From Elizabethkingia sp. YR214 (GTDB lineage: Bacteria; Bacteroidota; Bacteroidia; Flavobacteriales; Weeksellaceae), in assembly GCF_003058195.1 (NCBI RefSeq), contig NZ_QBUH01000003.1, forward strand, positions 62,001 to 126,000: a stretch of 64,000 nt of DNA, in the 5' to 3' direction. Positions 35,259 to 44,412 of the stretch are shown one piece after another (positions within the stretch are counted from its first letter, which is position 1; each line of letters starts with the position of its first letter). The notes under the pieces are model-generated. The model was given only the letters and a program-made list of their open reading frames with translations, was not told the DNA's origin and did no database searches. A program made the translations under genes and the position numbers.

Positions 35259-35401
35259 TTTTGTTTTTCACCATTTTTATTCAGTTCCAAGACTTGAGCT
35301 ACTAAATTAAAAAAGCCTTTAGCAGCTAGTGGAAATGAGCAACTATCATCATCATCTATAAATATAACCACTAGATTCAGCGGTTCGAAAGTAAAATAAT
35401 G
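35255..35401 (-). pseudogene. possible decayed ORF, no start codon
   Basis: The minus strand is open for 48 codons after a TGA at 35404-35402 and ends at TAA 35257-35255, sharing three bases with the stop of the plus-strand frame. It reads EPLNLVVIFIDDDDSCSF and PLAAKGFFNLVAQVLELN, which looks protein-like, but there is no ATG in frame; an ATG lies one frame away at 35404. A frameshifted or truncated gene is the simplest reading. Confidence 0.3.
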
Positions 35402-35575
35402 TCATTTTAAATCCGAAATTGATTGTTTTAGACAATGGTACTGTATAGAAAAATTTAATTTTGGTCTTAAAGCACTCTGTGAAAACAGAAGTAAGCGTTA
35501 AATAATATTAAAAGATGACAAAATCAGGGATATATATGGAAAAAAGGTTATTTTTGCTTCTATTAAAATTTTGAG

Positions 35576-37087
35576 ATGAAAAAACTATTATTAATAGTAT
35601 TATGCACTTTATTTATAGTGTCTTGTTCAAACAAAAAGACTGTTGTTATCTCTGGTAAAGTTATCGGAGGTTCACCATTGGAAAGAATAGAAATTGTTGA
35701 CATGTCAGGTGTCGCAACATTGCCTATTGCTAATTTTGGTGTAGATGCACAAGGTAATTTCTCTGATACGATCCAGATTCCTAAAAATGGTGTATATACA
35801 CTTTCTTATGGAGGTAACTATGGTACCGTTTATTTAAAAGGAGGGGAAAATGTAAGACTTTCTGGTAACAGTGCAGCTGGCTTTCCAAAAGTATTTACTG
35901 TTGAGGGAGATTCAAAAAACAATGTGTTTTTACAAAAGACACAAACTTATTTAGATAATTATTTTTCTAAAATCCAGCAAGATATCATCACTCAGGATGA
36001 AACAAAATTCATAGATCAGCTGAAGAAATTCAGATCAGACTTAAACAAAGAGATAGATAACCTGGCAAAATCTACAGGTGCTGACAGTGATTTAGTAAAA
36101 TGGAAAAAAGATGAATTAGATGTTAATCTTCTTTCTTTCTCTGGGAAATATATAGAGCTTCACGGACAGGTTACAGGGAAGCCTGATTATAAAGCGTCTC
36201 AGAAGCTAAAAGATTACCAAAAAGAATTAAAAGGAGATGAAGATGCTAAAATCAAAATGTATCCTTCATACAGAGGTTATATGCTAAGTACTCTTGGTCA
36301 GGATTTCCAGGCTTATGCTATGAAAAACCAAAAACCAGATGGTACTACAACTGAAATGTTCATTAACTATATCAAGGATAAAAAAGATTATTCTCAATTG
36401 GTTAAAGACTACCTGATTTCTTTTGTTGCAGGAATGGATATGCACCCACAACAAGCTAGCTCAGAAAAGTTAATGAAGTTATTAAATGATAACATTAAAG
36501 ACTCTGAAGTTAAAGCAGGATTGGAAAAAGTAGAAAAAGCTGTTTATGGTCTTAAAGTTGGTACAGCTGCACCGTCAGGAGACTTTATTGATGTGAGTGG
36601 TAAAAAAGTACCTTCTTCATCATTCAACGGAAAGCCTACATTGATTATGTTCTATGCTTCTTGGAATCCATATATTGCAGAATCTGTAGTACCAATGCTT
36701 AAAGAAGTTACCAATGCTTATAAGAGTAAAGTAAATTTTGTATTCATTGATGTGGATGACAATGCAGCTCAATTTAAGAAAACAGCTGTAGCAATGCTAA
36801 GCGGAACTGAAGGACAGAAACTATATGCAAAAGGAGGTCTTAAATCTGAAATGGCACAAAAATATGCACTATACGGATTTAAATTGCCAAGCTTTGTAAT
36901 CTTAGATAAAGATGGTAAAATAGCAAGCAAGAGTTTCATGAGTATGATGGAACCTGACTTCAAAACTGCTTTAGATAAGGTGTCCGGAATTAACGGACCA
37001 GTTATTGCTCCACCACAAATGCAAGTGCAGCCTGCACCAGCACCTGTGGATTCAGCAAAAGTAAAGACAGAAGCGAAAGCTAAATAA
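35576..37087 (+). CDS. thioredoxin-fold (TlpA/ResA-like) lipoprotein lacking CXXC
   Basis: The 503-residue lipoprotein (lipobox LFIVSC, Cys at about 17) has an N-terminal DUF4369-like beta domain (VVISGKVIGGSPLERIEIVDM), a helical middle, and a C-terminal thioredoxin-like domain from about residue 330 (VGTAAPSGDFIDVSGKKV, LIMFYASWNPYIAESVVPMLKEV, LPSFVILDKDGKIA). In the active TlpA family the segment after the tryptophan reads CxxC; here it is N-P-Y-I. The mature protein has no cysteine besides the lipidated one, so it cannot do dithiol chemistry. The tail is proline- and alanine-rich. A structural or binding role is inferred. rlmD follows after 6 bases. Confidence 0.88.
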   Translation: MKKLLLIVLCTLFIVSCSNKKTVVISGKVIGGSPLERIEIVDMSGVATLPIANFGVDAQGNFSDTIQIPKNGVYTLSYGGNYGTVYLKGGENVRLSGNSAAGFPKVFTVEGDSKNNVFLQKTQTYLDNYFSKIQQDIITQDETKFIDQLKKFRSDLNKEIDNLAKSTGADSDLVKWKKDELDVNLLSFSGKYIELHGQVTGKPDYKASQKLKDYQKELKGDEDAKIKMYPSYRGYMLSTLGQDFQAYAMKNQKPDGTTTEMFINYIKDKKDYSQLVKDYLISFVAGMDMHPQQASSEKLMKLLNDNIKDSEVKAGLEKVEKAVYGLKVGTAAPSGDFIDVSGKKVPSSSFNGKPTLIMFYASWNPYIAESVVPMLKEVTNAYKSKVNFVFIDVDDNAAQFKKTAVAMLSGTEGQKLYAKGGLKSEMAQKYALYGFKLPSFVILDKDGKIASKSFMSMMEPDFKTALDKVSGINGPVIAPPQMQVQPAPAPVDSAKVKTEAKAK

Positions 37088-37093
37088 TATAAG

Positions 37094-38506
37094 ATGCAGA
37101 AAAAAAAGAAGAATGTAATTCTTGAAAATATCAAACTCCTTTCAGCCGGTGCGAAAGGAGTTTCTGTTGGTAAAACAGAGGATGGTAAAACCATTTTGGT
37201 GAGTGGGGCTGTACCTGGAGATTTGGTAAATGCCCGTATGAAAAAGTCGAAAAAGAACTATATTGAAGCTGAAGCAATAGAGATTCTGGAGGAATCTCCT
37301 GACAGAGTAGATGCCAGATGTATGCATTTCAGCGTATGTGGAGGATGTAAATGGCAGAATCTTAGTTACGCAAAACAATTAGAGTTTAAAGAGGATGAAG
37401 TACTGAACAATATCCGCAGAATTGGTGGTATTGAAGGTTTTGAAGCGATGCCTATTCTGGGGTCTGCAGAACAGTATTTTTATAGAAATAAAATGGAATT
37501 TTCTTTCTCCAACGCACGTTGGCTTACACTGGAAGAAGTAAATTCTACTGAAGAAATAGCTGACAGAAATGCGCTAGGATTCCATATTCCGGGACAGTGG
37601 AGCAAGATTCTGGATCTGAAGGAGTGTTTCTTGCAAGAAGATCCATCCAACAGTATTCGTCTTGCTGTAAAGGAATATGCTGAGGAAAATAATCTTGAAT
37701 TCTTTGATGTAAGAAATCAGGAAGGTTTTCTTCGTACGCTAATGATGCGTCAGAACTCTAAAGGGGAATGGATGGTTTTATTCCAGCTTTTTGAAGAGAA
37801 CGAAACTGAGCGTGTAAAGCTCCTTGATTTCTTATTACAGAAGTTTCCGCAAATCCATACACTACTTTATGCTATTAATCCAAAAGGAAATGATAGTATC
37901 TATGATCTGGATATTCAGACTTACTATGGAGAAGGATTTTTGTATGAAGAAATGGATGGGCTTAGATTTAAAATAGGACCAAAATCATTTTTCCAGACCA
38001 ACTATAAGCAAGCTTTGGAATTATACCGTAAGACTCTTGAATTTGCAGACCTGAAAGGAGATGAAGTTGTATATGATCTTTATACAGGAACAGGTACCAT
38101 TGCACAATATGTTGCCCGTAATGCAAAACAAGTAATAGGTATAGAAGCAGTACAGGAGGCGATAGATGCAGCTAAAGAGCATGCGGAACTGAACGGTCTT
38201 ACTAATTGTACTTTCTACTGTGGAGATATGAAAGATATCTTCAATCAGGAGTTTTTAGAATCTCACCCTAAAGCAGATGTTTTAATTACTGACCCGCCAA
38301 GAGACGGGATGCACGCTAAGGTTGTAGAACAAATACTTAATCTGTCACCAGAGAAAATTGTATATGTAAGCTGTAATTCTGCAACGCAGGCCAGAGATTT
38401 GGCTATGTTAAAAGAACATTATAACTTAGTGAGGGTTTTGCCAGTGGACATGTTCCCGCAGACTCATCACGTAGAGAATATAGCACTGCTTATTAAAAAA
38501 TCATGA
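37094..38506 (+). CDS. rlmD: 23S rRNA (uracil-C5)-methyltransferase RlmD/RumA type
   Basis: The 470-residue enzyme methylates a uracil C5 in 23S rRNA using S-adenosylmethionine. It has an N-terminal TRAM domain (about 1-60), iron-sulfur cysteines in DARCMHFSVCGGCKWQNLSYAKQ, the SAM-binding DLYTGTGTIAQYVA, the DPPRDGMH motif and the catalytic SCNSATQARDL. Whether the target is U1939 (RlmD) or another uracil cannot be settled by eye; Bacteroidota often carry more than one paralogue. Its stop overlaps the next start by four bases (ATGA). Confidence 0.9.
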   Translation: MQKKKKNVILENIKLLSAGAKGVSVGKTEDGKTILVSGAVPGDLVNARMKKSKKNYIEAEAIEILEESPDRVDARCMHFSVCGGCKWQNLSYAKQLEFKEDEVLNNIRRIGGIEGFEAMPILGSAEQYFYRNKMEFSFSNARWLTLEEVNSTEEIADRNALGFHIPGQWSKILDLKECFLQEDPSNSIRLAVKEYAEENNLEFFDVRNQEGFLRTLMMRQNSKGEWMVLFQLFEENETERVKLLDFLLQKFPQIHTLLYAINPKGNDSIYDLDIQTYYGEGFLYEEMDGLRFKIGPKSFFQTNYKQALELYRKTLEFADLKGDEVVYDLYTGTGTIAQYVARNAKQVIGIEAVQEAIDAAKEHAELNGLTNCTFYCGDMKDIFNQEFLESHPKADVLITDPPRDGMHAKVVEQILNLSPEKIVYVSCNSATQARDLAMLKEHYNLVRVLPVDMFPQTHHVENIALLIKKS

Positions 38507-38991
38507 AGTATATAAAGTTTATATTTTGCTTTGTTCCTTTGTTACTGGCTGTAGTAGCCTGTAATCAGGAAGATGATATATGTACCGAGGGAGGTTCTCC
38601 TAAGATGAAAGTAAAGTTTAAAAGAGCAGCAGATGGAAAGCTTGCCAGGATGGACAGTCTTACAGTCCGTATCTTATGGGGTACAGATACCCTGATAGTA
38701 GCACCAAACGTTAAAGCGGTGGATTCAGTAATGATACCGCTGAAAGTTACTGGAGACGGCTTTACAGATATTCTGGTTCAGACCAATCCAAAATCAAAAA
38801 CTGATATCTCTAAAATCAAAGTAAAGTATACTGAATCTTCAGAATATGTTTCACCAGGATGCGGAATAAGAAAATTGTATGATAATCTTACAGTATCACC
38901 TGTTGAAGGACTGAATCCGGTGAAAAGTGTTGAAGTTAACTCTAATCAAATTCATAATGAAGTTAAGACTGTTCTATACTTTAATTTTTAG
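38503..38991 (+). CDS. DUF6452 family lipoprotein
   Basis: The 162-residue lipoprotein (signal VPLLLAVVAC, Cys at about residue 20) matches DUF6452, with DICTEGGSPKMKVKFKRAADGK near the N-terminus and the final YDNLTVSPVEGLNPVKSVEVNS. It is coupled to rlmD by a four-base overlap and shares 35 bases with the following DUF6048 gene. The pair is a conserved arrangement in flavobacteria. Function is unknown; an envelope role with the downstream barrel is plausible. Confidence 0.85.
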   Translation: MKYIKFIFCFVPLLLAVVACNQEDDICTEGGSPKMKVKFKRAADGKLARMDSLTVRILWGTDTLIVAPNVKAVDSVMIPLKVTGDGFTDILVQTNPKSKTDISKIKVKYTESSEYVSPGCGIRKLYDNLTVSPVEGLNPVKSVEVNSNQIHNEVKTVLYFNF

Positions 38992-39631
38992 TCTTTTTAT
39001 TTTCTTAAGCTTTGCGCAGGAGAAGAAAAAGATAAGCAGTGATACCCTTGCTGCTAAGAAATGGAAATATAAGCCGAATGTAATGATTGGAGTAGATGTG
39101 CTTCATTTAGGGCTAATGGCTTTCACTGATCAGAAATTATTCCAGGCTTTTGCTACATCACGTATACAACCAAGGCTTCATCTGGTAGCTGATGTAGGTT
39201 ATGAAAAGAATAAGTATGACAAAAACGGATACGATGTATCTGCAAAAGGATTATTCGTTAAAGCCGGAACAGTATACATGCTAAGTCCTGACCCTGATAA
39301 TAAGCAAAACGGATTTTATGCCGGCGGAAAGGTGGCAGCATCTTTCTATCAGCAGGAAATGAGATCTATTCCGACCAGAGGTTTTCAGGGACACGATTCT
39401 TATGCGTCGTTTCCGACATCTTCTCAATCTGCTTATTGGTTGGAAGGAGCTATTGGAGGAAGGGTAGAACTTTTCCATTCTAACTTCTATATCGATGCGC
39501 AGGTACAGCCAAAATATATGATTTATACAACGAAACAAGAGAATATAACTCCAATGGTAATTCCGGGATTCGGAACCGATGCCAATAAGTTCAAACTTGG
39601 CTTTATGTGGAGTGTAGCTTACCTGTTTTAA
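38957..39631 (+). CDS. DUF6048 family outer-membrane protein
   Basis: The start at ATG 38957 gives the signal peptide MKLRLFYTLIFSLFIFLSFAQ; the frame extends further up but overlaps more of the DUF6452 gene. The mature part of about 205 residues looks like a small beta barrel (VMIGVDVLHLGLMAFTDQK, RLHLVADVGYEKNKYD, GFYAGGKVAASFYQQEM, ending FKLGFMWSVAYLF). It overlaps DUF6452 by 35 bases in another frame, which indicates coupled translation. Function is unknown. Confidence 0.85.
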   Translation: MKLRLFYTLIFSLFIFLSFAQEKKKISSDTLAAKKWKYKPNVMIGVDVLHLGLMAFTDQKLFQAFATSRIQPRLHLVADVGYEKNKYDKNGYDVSAKGLFVKAGTVYMLSPDPDNKQNGFYAGGKVAASFYQQEMRSIPTRGFQGHDSYASFPTSSQSAYWLEGAIGGRVELFHSNFYIDAQVQPKYMIYTTKQENITPMVIPGFGTDANKFKLGFMWSVAYLF

Positions 39632-39636
39632 CATAA

Positions 39637-39660
39637 AAAGCCTCCTTTTCAGGAGGCTTC
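39637..39660 (+). terminator. hairpin after the DUF6048 gene
   Basis: AAGCCTCC pairs with GGAGGCTT around TTTTCA. The T-run after it is weak, so termination efficiency is uncertain. Confidence 0.6.
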
Positions 39661-39805
39661 CAATCACTTATTACTTAAACATTTTAATCTACTCATCAAA
39701 TCGTGAGCTAAAACAAAATGCTCCCAAAAATAATAAAAAAAATCATATTATTTTTTAATATTCAATATTATTTTACTAAAGTTTTTTATATGTGTGAAAA
39801 TTAGA

Positions 39806-39826
39806 AAACCCTTACAGAAAGGGTTT
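39806..39826 (-). terminator. hairpin after coaE
   Basis: AAACCCTT and AAGGGTTT pair around a short loop; on the minus strand TTTTC follows. It lies just downstream of coaE and is a weak terminator candidate. Confidence 0.5.
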
Positions 39827-39830
39827 AGTT

Positions 39831-40433
39831 CTAAATTTTACGCAGATCGCTAATAAGAGAAGTCATAATTTTTTCAGTGCTCAAACGAAGGTGTTGCATA
39901 TCCGAATTATTTTCAATGACATAATCTGCAAGCCGTATTTTCTTTCTTTCCGGCATTTGATTATCTATTACTTTTTCTACTTCACGATAGGTTTTTGAAT
40001 CCCTGTCCATCACCCTTTTTATTCTTATACTTTCATCAGCAGTTACAAGCAGGCTTTTATCACATTGCAAGTTTAATTTCAGCTCAAAAAGTAGTGCTGT
40101 TTCTTTAAAGATAATTTTACGGGATTGCCTCTTTACCCAGTCATGAAAATCTTTATTAACGGCAGGATGAATAATCGCGTTCAGCTGTTTTAACAATTCA
40201 TCATTGCTAAAAACTATAGACCCAACATATTTTCGGTCATAGAGGCCATTTTCATCATAAGCTTGTGCCCCTAATAGTTGAATAATAGAAGCTTTTAGGT
40301 CATCACTTTCATTCACCAGATCTTTTGCTCTTGTATCCGAGTTATAAACAGGATATCCCATTTCTTCTATGAAACGCGCTACAGTTGTTTTTCCGGAACC
40401 GATACCGCCTGTAAGGCCAATGATTTTATGCAT
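39831..40433 (-). CDS. coaE: dephospho-CoA kinase
   Basis: CoaE phosphorylates dephospho-CoA to coenzyme A, the last step of the pathway. The 200-residue length is typical. The P-loop is GLTGGIGSGKTTVA (residues 6-19), followed by DTRAKDLV, HPAVNKDF, ETALLFE and the family pattern RIKRVMDRD. It lies five bases after the metallo-beta-lactamase-fold gene, so the two are probably cotranscribed. Confidence 0.95.
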   Translation of the reverse strand: MHKIIGLTGGIGSGKTTVARFIEEMGYPVYNSDTRAKDLVNESDDLKASIIQLLGAQAYDENGLYDRKYVGSIVFSNDELLKQLNAIIHPAVNKDFHDWVKRQSRKIIFKETALLFELKLNLQCDKSLLVTADESIRIKRVMDRDSKTYREVEKVIDNQMPERKKIRLADYVIENNSDMQHLRLSTEKIMTSLISDLRKI

Positions 40434-40438
40434 ATTTA

Positions 40439-41305
40439 TTAATATCCGAATATATCATTGAACTTATGAATTTCATCTAAACGAGGCCCTTTTTCTGTCA
40501 TTTTCAATGTAGCTAGCTCGTTATGGGCATCGTGTTCGAAGAATAGAATATATTCATTATCTACAGCCTGTTTCAGGAATTTTTCTTTTTCAGATACTGT
40601 TAAAAGAGGACGTGTATCATAACCCATTACATATACTAACGGAATATGACCTACAGTAGGAATAAGGTCTGCTGCAAAAACAATTGTTTTTTCCTGATAT
40701 TTGATCACCGGTAACATTTGTTTTTCAGTATGACCGTCCACAAAAATAATATCCATTTTAAGGTCAGGCGCAAATCCGTAGTTCCCCGTTGTAGGTAAAG
40801 GCACAAAATTAAGCTGGCCGCTTTCCTGGATAGGAAGAATGTTTTCCTTTAAGAAGCTTGCCTTCTCTCTTGGGTTGGGTTCTGTAGCCCATTGCCAATG
40901 GCTTTCATTACTCCAATATCTTGCATTTTTAAATGCAGTACGGTAGCCGCTTCTGTCATCATTCCATTCTATAGAGCCTCCACAGTGATCGAAGTGCAAA
41001 TGGGTAAGAAAAACATCGGTAATATCATCTTTAACAAAACCATATTTTGCCAAAGATTTGTCTAAAGTAGCATCTCCCCACAGGTCGTAATGCCCAAAGA
41101 ATTTGTCGTCCTGCTTATTACCAAGACCATTATCAATAAGAATAAGGTTTTTTCCGTCTTCAATCAGCAGACAACGCATACCAAGATCGATAAGATTTTT
41201 GCTGTCCGCAGGGTTTGTTTTTTGCCAGATAGATTTCGGAACAACACCAAACATAGCACCGCCGTCCAATTTGAAATTTCCGGTTTCTATAGGATATAGT
41301 TTCAT
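40439..41305 (-). CDS. metallo-beta-lactamase-fold hydrolase
   Basis: The 288-residue protein has the metal-binding motif THLHFDHCGG with H102, H104, D106 and H107, further ligand candidates in DGHTEKQ and ADLIP, and FEHDAH near the C-terminus. It most resembles N-acyl-homoserine-lactonase-like and other lactonase-type members, but the substrate is not known. No signal peptide is seen. It is followed closely by coaE. Confidence 0.87.
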   Translation of the reverse strand: MKLYPIETGNFKLDGGAMFGVVPKSIWQKTNPADSKNLIDLGMRCLLIEDGKNLILIDNGLGNKQDDKFFGHYDLWGDATLDKSLAKYGFVKDDITDVFLTHLHFDHCGGSIEWNDDRSGYRTAFKNARYWSNESHWQWATEPNPREKASFLKENILPIQESGQLNFVPLPTTGNYGFAPDLKMDIIFVDGHTEKQMLPVIKYQEKTIVFAADLIPTVGHIPLVYVMGYDTRPLLTVSEKEKFLKQAVDNEYILFFEHDAHNELATLKMTEKGPRLDEIHKFNDIFGY

Positions 41306-41366
41306 AAAGAATCTTTTGGGTTAAGATAGTAATTTTTCCGGAAATGACCGGTACTTATTGATCTTT

Positions 41367-41996
41367 TTATACTTCCTGATCTTTGCCAGCCGCTACTTTT
41401 AGCATTTTATCTGCGATAATCTGAGCATTGTTATCACCGGAATCCTGTAAGTTTTCGATAATCATATCAAGGTTCTTTTTATTACGATTCTGAGAGAGTT
41501 TGCTTTTAATGAAGACTTCGTCCGGAATAATATTCATTCCAAAGGCTCCTTTCATTTCTTTCCTTACAAAGTCATCGCCCATATTCTGGACATACATTGG
41601 GCATTTCTGGTATTTTTCATATTTAGTAGTCAGTTTCTTCAGATGTTTGTAGAGCTCTTCATCGGTCATTATTCTTATTGTACCGCGAACCTGCACTGCT
41701 TCATAATTCCATGTTGAAACATTTATATGGTCATACCAGGAGGATGAAATATAGGTATGCGCCCCAAGAAAATCACATAATACCTGATCTCCGTCTTTTA
41801 GAGCTTTGGCTTGAAAATTAGCTTTAGAAATATGGGTTTCCAGTATGAAATCTTCATTGGTACCATTCATCAAAAACATGGAATGGGTGGCAAAAAGTTT
41901 TTCTTTGGAAGAAATCAAAAGACCAAAGGAATGATTGCTAATAATCTCCTTTAGTAATCCAAAATCCTCACTTTTATATGGTTTGGGAATATGCAT
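41367..41996 (-). CDS. PaiB-like FMN-binding protein
   Basis: The 209-residue protein belongs to the PaiB family (FMN_bind_2), split-barrel flavin-binding proteins first described as transcriptional regulators in Bacillus. Visible features are MHIPKPYKSEDFGLLKEIISNHSFGLLIS, the central GAHTYISSSWYDHINVSTWNYEAVQVRG and KGAFGMNI. Regulatory function in this organism is an extrapolation. It heads the minus-strand group with the hydrolase and coaE, 61 bases apart. Confidence 0.87.
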   Translation of the reverse strand: MHIPKPYKSEDFGLLKEIISNHSFGLLISSKEKLFATHSMFLMNGTNEDFILETHISKANFQAKALKDGDQVLCDFLGAHTYISSSWYDHINVSTWNYEAVQVRGTIRIMTDEELYKHLKKLTTKYEKYQKCPMYVQNMGDDFVRKEMKGAFGMNIIPDEVFIKSKLSQNRNKKNLDMIIENLQDSGDNNAQIIADKMLKVAAGKDQEV

Positions 41997-42087
41997 GTGT
42001 ATAAGTTTTTAATATGAAACAATAGATTTTAGCACAGCCTCTAGAAAACTATGCTATACTATAAAGATAAGTTATTAAACTGATAAA

Positions 42088-43110
42088 TTAAAAAAGCTCG
42101 TCCGGCCTTTTAGGCTTAGCCATATTCAAATGCTTGTAAGCTTTTTCTGTTACTTCACGCCCTCTCGGAGTTCGGATAATAAAGCCCTCCTGAATAAGAA
42201 AAGGCTCATATACTTCTTCCAGTGTTTCTGGATTTTCTCCAATAGAAGTAGCTAAAGCACTGATGCCAACAGGGCGTGCCTTAAAGTTTTCGATCATGGT
42301 TCTCAATATCTTGTTATCCATTTCATCAAGGCCATATTCATCAACTTTTAATGCATTCAGAGCAAATTTGGTAATTTCAATTTCAATATCTCCGTTACCT
42401 TTTATTTCTGCAAAATCACGTACTCTTCTCAGCAAAGCATTAGCAATTCTGGGTGTACCACGACTTCTTCTGGCAATTTCTATAGAAGCATCTTCATAGA
42501 TTTTTATACCCATAACCCGTGCACTTCTTTGTATAATAGTAGAAAGTAATTCGATATTATAATATTCCAGTCTGGACTGGATGCCAAATCTGGCAAGTAA
42601 TGGTTTTGTTAGCATACCGGAACGTGTAGTTGCACCTACCAGTGTAAAAGGGTTTAGCCCTATCTGTACCGAACGTGCATTGGGACCAGTTTCCAGCATA
42701 ATGTCTATCTTAAAATCTTCCATTGCAGAATACAAATATTCTTCGACTACAGGAGATAGTCTATGGATTTCATCGATAAACAATACATCATTCTCCTCCA
42801 GGTTCGTTAATAATCCTGCAAGATTTGCGGGTTTATCCAATACCGGACCAGAAGTCAGTTTACAGTTAACGCCAAGCTCATTGGCAATAATGTGTGCTAA
42901 AGTAGTCTTTCCTAATCCCGGCGGGCCATGTAATAAGACATGATCCAGAGAACTGTTCCTGGATTTGGCTGCCGCAACAAAGATTTCCAGATTTTCCAAT
43001 GTCTGACGTTGCCCTGCAAAATCTCTGAAACTTTGCGGACGAATATGGTCTTCCTGAAAAAGCTCATCGTCGGAAAAATTCTCTTTATCGGGGTGAAGGA
43101 AGTTAGGCAT
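42088..43110 (-). CDS. ruvB: Holliday junction branch migration ATPase RuvB
   Basis: RuvB is the AAA+ hexameric motor that drives branch migration with RuvA. The 340-residue protein has Walker [10 protein letters not shown] (62-70), Walker [10 protein letters not shown] (D113-H116), sensor 1 ([11 protein letters not shown]), the arginine-finger region and a C-terminal winged helix ([16 protein letters not shown]). It is complete and normal in length. It is divergent from hutI. Confidence 0.97.
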   Translation of the reverse strand: MPNFLHPDKENFSDDELFQEDHIRPQSFRDFAGQRQTLENLEIFVAAAKSRNSSLDHVLLHGPPGLGKTTLAHIIANELGVNCKLTSGPVLDKPANLAGLLTNLEENDVLFIDEIHRLSPVVEEYLYSAMEDFKIDIMLETGPNARSVQIGLNPFTLVGATTRSGMLTKPLLARFGIQSRLEYYNIELLSTIIQRSARVMGIKIYEDASIEIARRSRGTPRIANALLRRVRDFAEIKGNGDIEIEITKFALNALKVDEYGLDEMDNKILRTMIENFKARPVGISALATSIGENPETLEEVYEPFLIQEGFIIRTPRGREVTEKAYKHLNMAKPKRPDELF

Positions 43111-43187
43111 AACTAAATTTGTGTAGAGTCAAATTTATAAAAAAATAAAGCGCAATCAAATTTCTATTTTTATCGTAAATTAGTGAG

Positions 43188-44411
43188 ATGAAAATAATCG
43201 GACCTTTTAAGCAAGTAGTAACACTTGCCAACTTACCTCTACGAGGTAGTTTAAAAGATGAACAGCTGGAAATTATAGAGAACGCCGGGATATTAATTGA
43301 GTCATGTAAAATCGTTAAAGTTGACAATTTTGAAACTTTAAGAAGAGAATTTCCAAATGTTACTTTGGAAGAAACGGAAGGAGAGCAAATTGCTATGCCT
43401 GCATTTACAGACTGTCATACACATATCTGCTTTGCAGGAAATCGCGCTAATGATTTCTCTATGCGTAATGCCGGAAAAACATATCTGGAGATTGCAGAAT
43501 CCGGAGGCGGGATTTGGAGCTCAGTAAAGCATACCCGCGAAGCAACAGAAGAAGAATTGCATAAAACACTTTGCACTAGAATAGATGACCTTGTCCGCCA
43601 AGGAATCACAACGATAGAAATTAAAAGTGGTTATGGGTTAAAGCTGGATTGTGAGCTTAAAATGCTGAGAGCAATTAACCATGCTAAAGAAAAAACACCA
43701 GCGAAGCTGATACCAACGTGCCTTGCAGCACATATGAAGCCTAAGGATTTTAACGGAGATTCAGAAGAATACCTTAATTATGTATTAGAGTACGTCTTGC
43801 CTGTTGTTCAGGAAGAGCATCTGGCAGAAAGAGTAGATATATTTATTGAGAAATCTGCTTTTCAACCGGAAGAGAGTAAGGCATTCTTACAAAAGGCAAA
43901 AGCAATGGGCTTTGAAATCACAGTTCATGCTGATCAATTTACGCCAGGAAGCTCGCGTGTTGCAGTAGAATGTGGCGCTAAATCTGCTGATCATTTAGAA
44001 GCAACTTCTGATGAAGATATAGATTATTTAGCAAAATCAAATACAGTTGCAGTGGCTCTTCCGGGAGCAAGTATTGGCTTAGGAGATTCTTTTGCTCCGG
44101 CTCGTAAAATATTAGATGCCGGCGGAATATTAGCTATCGCTACTGACTGGAATCCTGGCTCAGCACCAATGGGTAAACTGGTAACACAGGCTTCGATTCT
44201 GGCAACATTCCAGAAGTTATCCACAGCAGAAGTTTTAGCGGGGATAACATTCAGATCGGCTTTTGCTTTAGGTTTTGAAGACCGTGGTGTATTATCCGAA
44301 GGAAAAAGAGCAGACATGGTTTGCTTTAAAACAGATAACTATCAGAATGTATTATACAGACAAGGTGCATTAGAGCCATGTGCTGTTTACATCAAAGGAG
44401 AAAAATACTAA
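43188..44411 (+). CDS. hutI: imidazolonepropionase
   Basis: HutI hydrolyses 4-imidazolone-5-propionate to N-formimidoyl-glutamate, the third step of histidine degradation. The 407-residue amidohydrolase has the metal motif DCHTHICFAG (H77, H79), IKSGYGLKLDCELKML, the VHADQFTPGSS histidine and the late ATDWNPGSAPMG aspartate. The hutG gene follows one base after the stop. hutH lies 16 kb downstream, and hutU is not in the window. Confidence 0.95.
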   Translation: MKIIGPFKQVVTLANLPLRGSLKDEQLEIIENAGILIESCKIVKVDNFETLRREFPNVTLEETEGEQIAMPAFTDCHTHICFAGNRANDFSMRNAGKTYLEIAESGGGIWSSVKHTREATEEELHKTLCTRIDDLVRQGITTIEIKSGYGLKLDCELKMLRAINHAKEKTPAKLIPTCLAAHMKPKDFNGDSEEYLNYVLEYVLPVVQEEHLAERVDIFIEKSAFQPEESKAFLQKAKAMGFEITVHADQFTPGSSRVAVECGAKSADHLEATSDEDIDYLAKSNTVAVALPGASIGLGDSFAPARKILDAGGILAIATDWNPGSAPMGKLVTQASILATFQKLSTAEVLAGITFRSAFALGFEDRGVLSEGKRADMVCFKTDNYQNVLYRQGALEPCAVYIKGEKY

Positions 44412-44412
44412 T

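Larger units (their letters stand above)
34992..35575. other. gene-poor region with possible gene remnants
   Basis: About 580 bases without a confident gene. It holds a 60-codon plus-strand frame and a 48-codon minus-strand frame that end tail to tail (entered separately). A -7-like TATTTTTG at 35549-35556 lies 20 bases before the next gene. A hairpin-prone CTAGTGG/CCACTAG pair lies near 35327-35372. Confidence 0.5.

Noticed and set aside
40439-41305. Calling the metallo-beta-lactamase-fold protein a resistance beta-lactamase or a quorum-quenching lactonase
   Set aside because: The HxHxDH motif supports only the fold; there is no signal peptide as periplasmic beta-lactamases have, and no substrate evidence.
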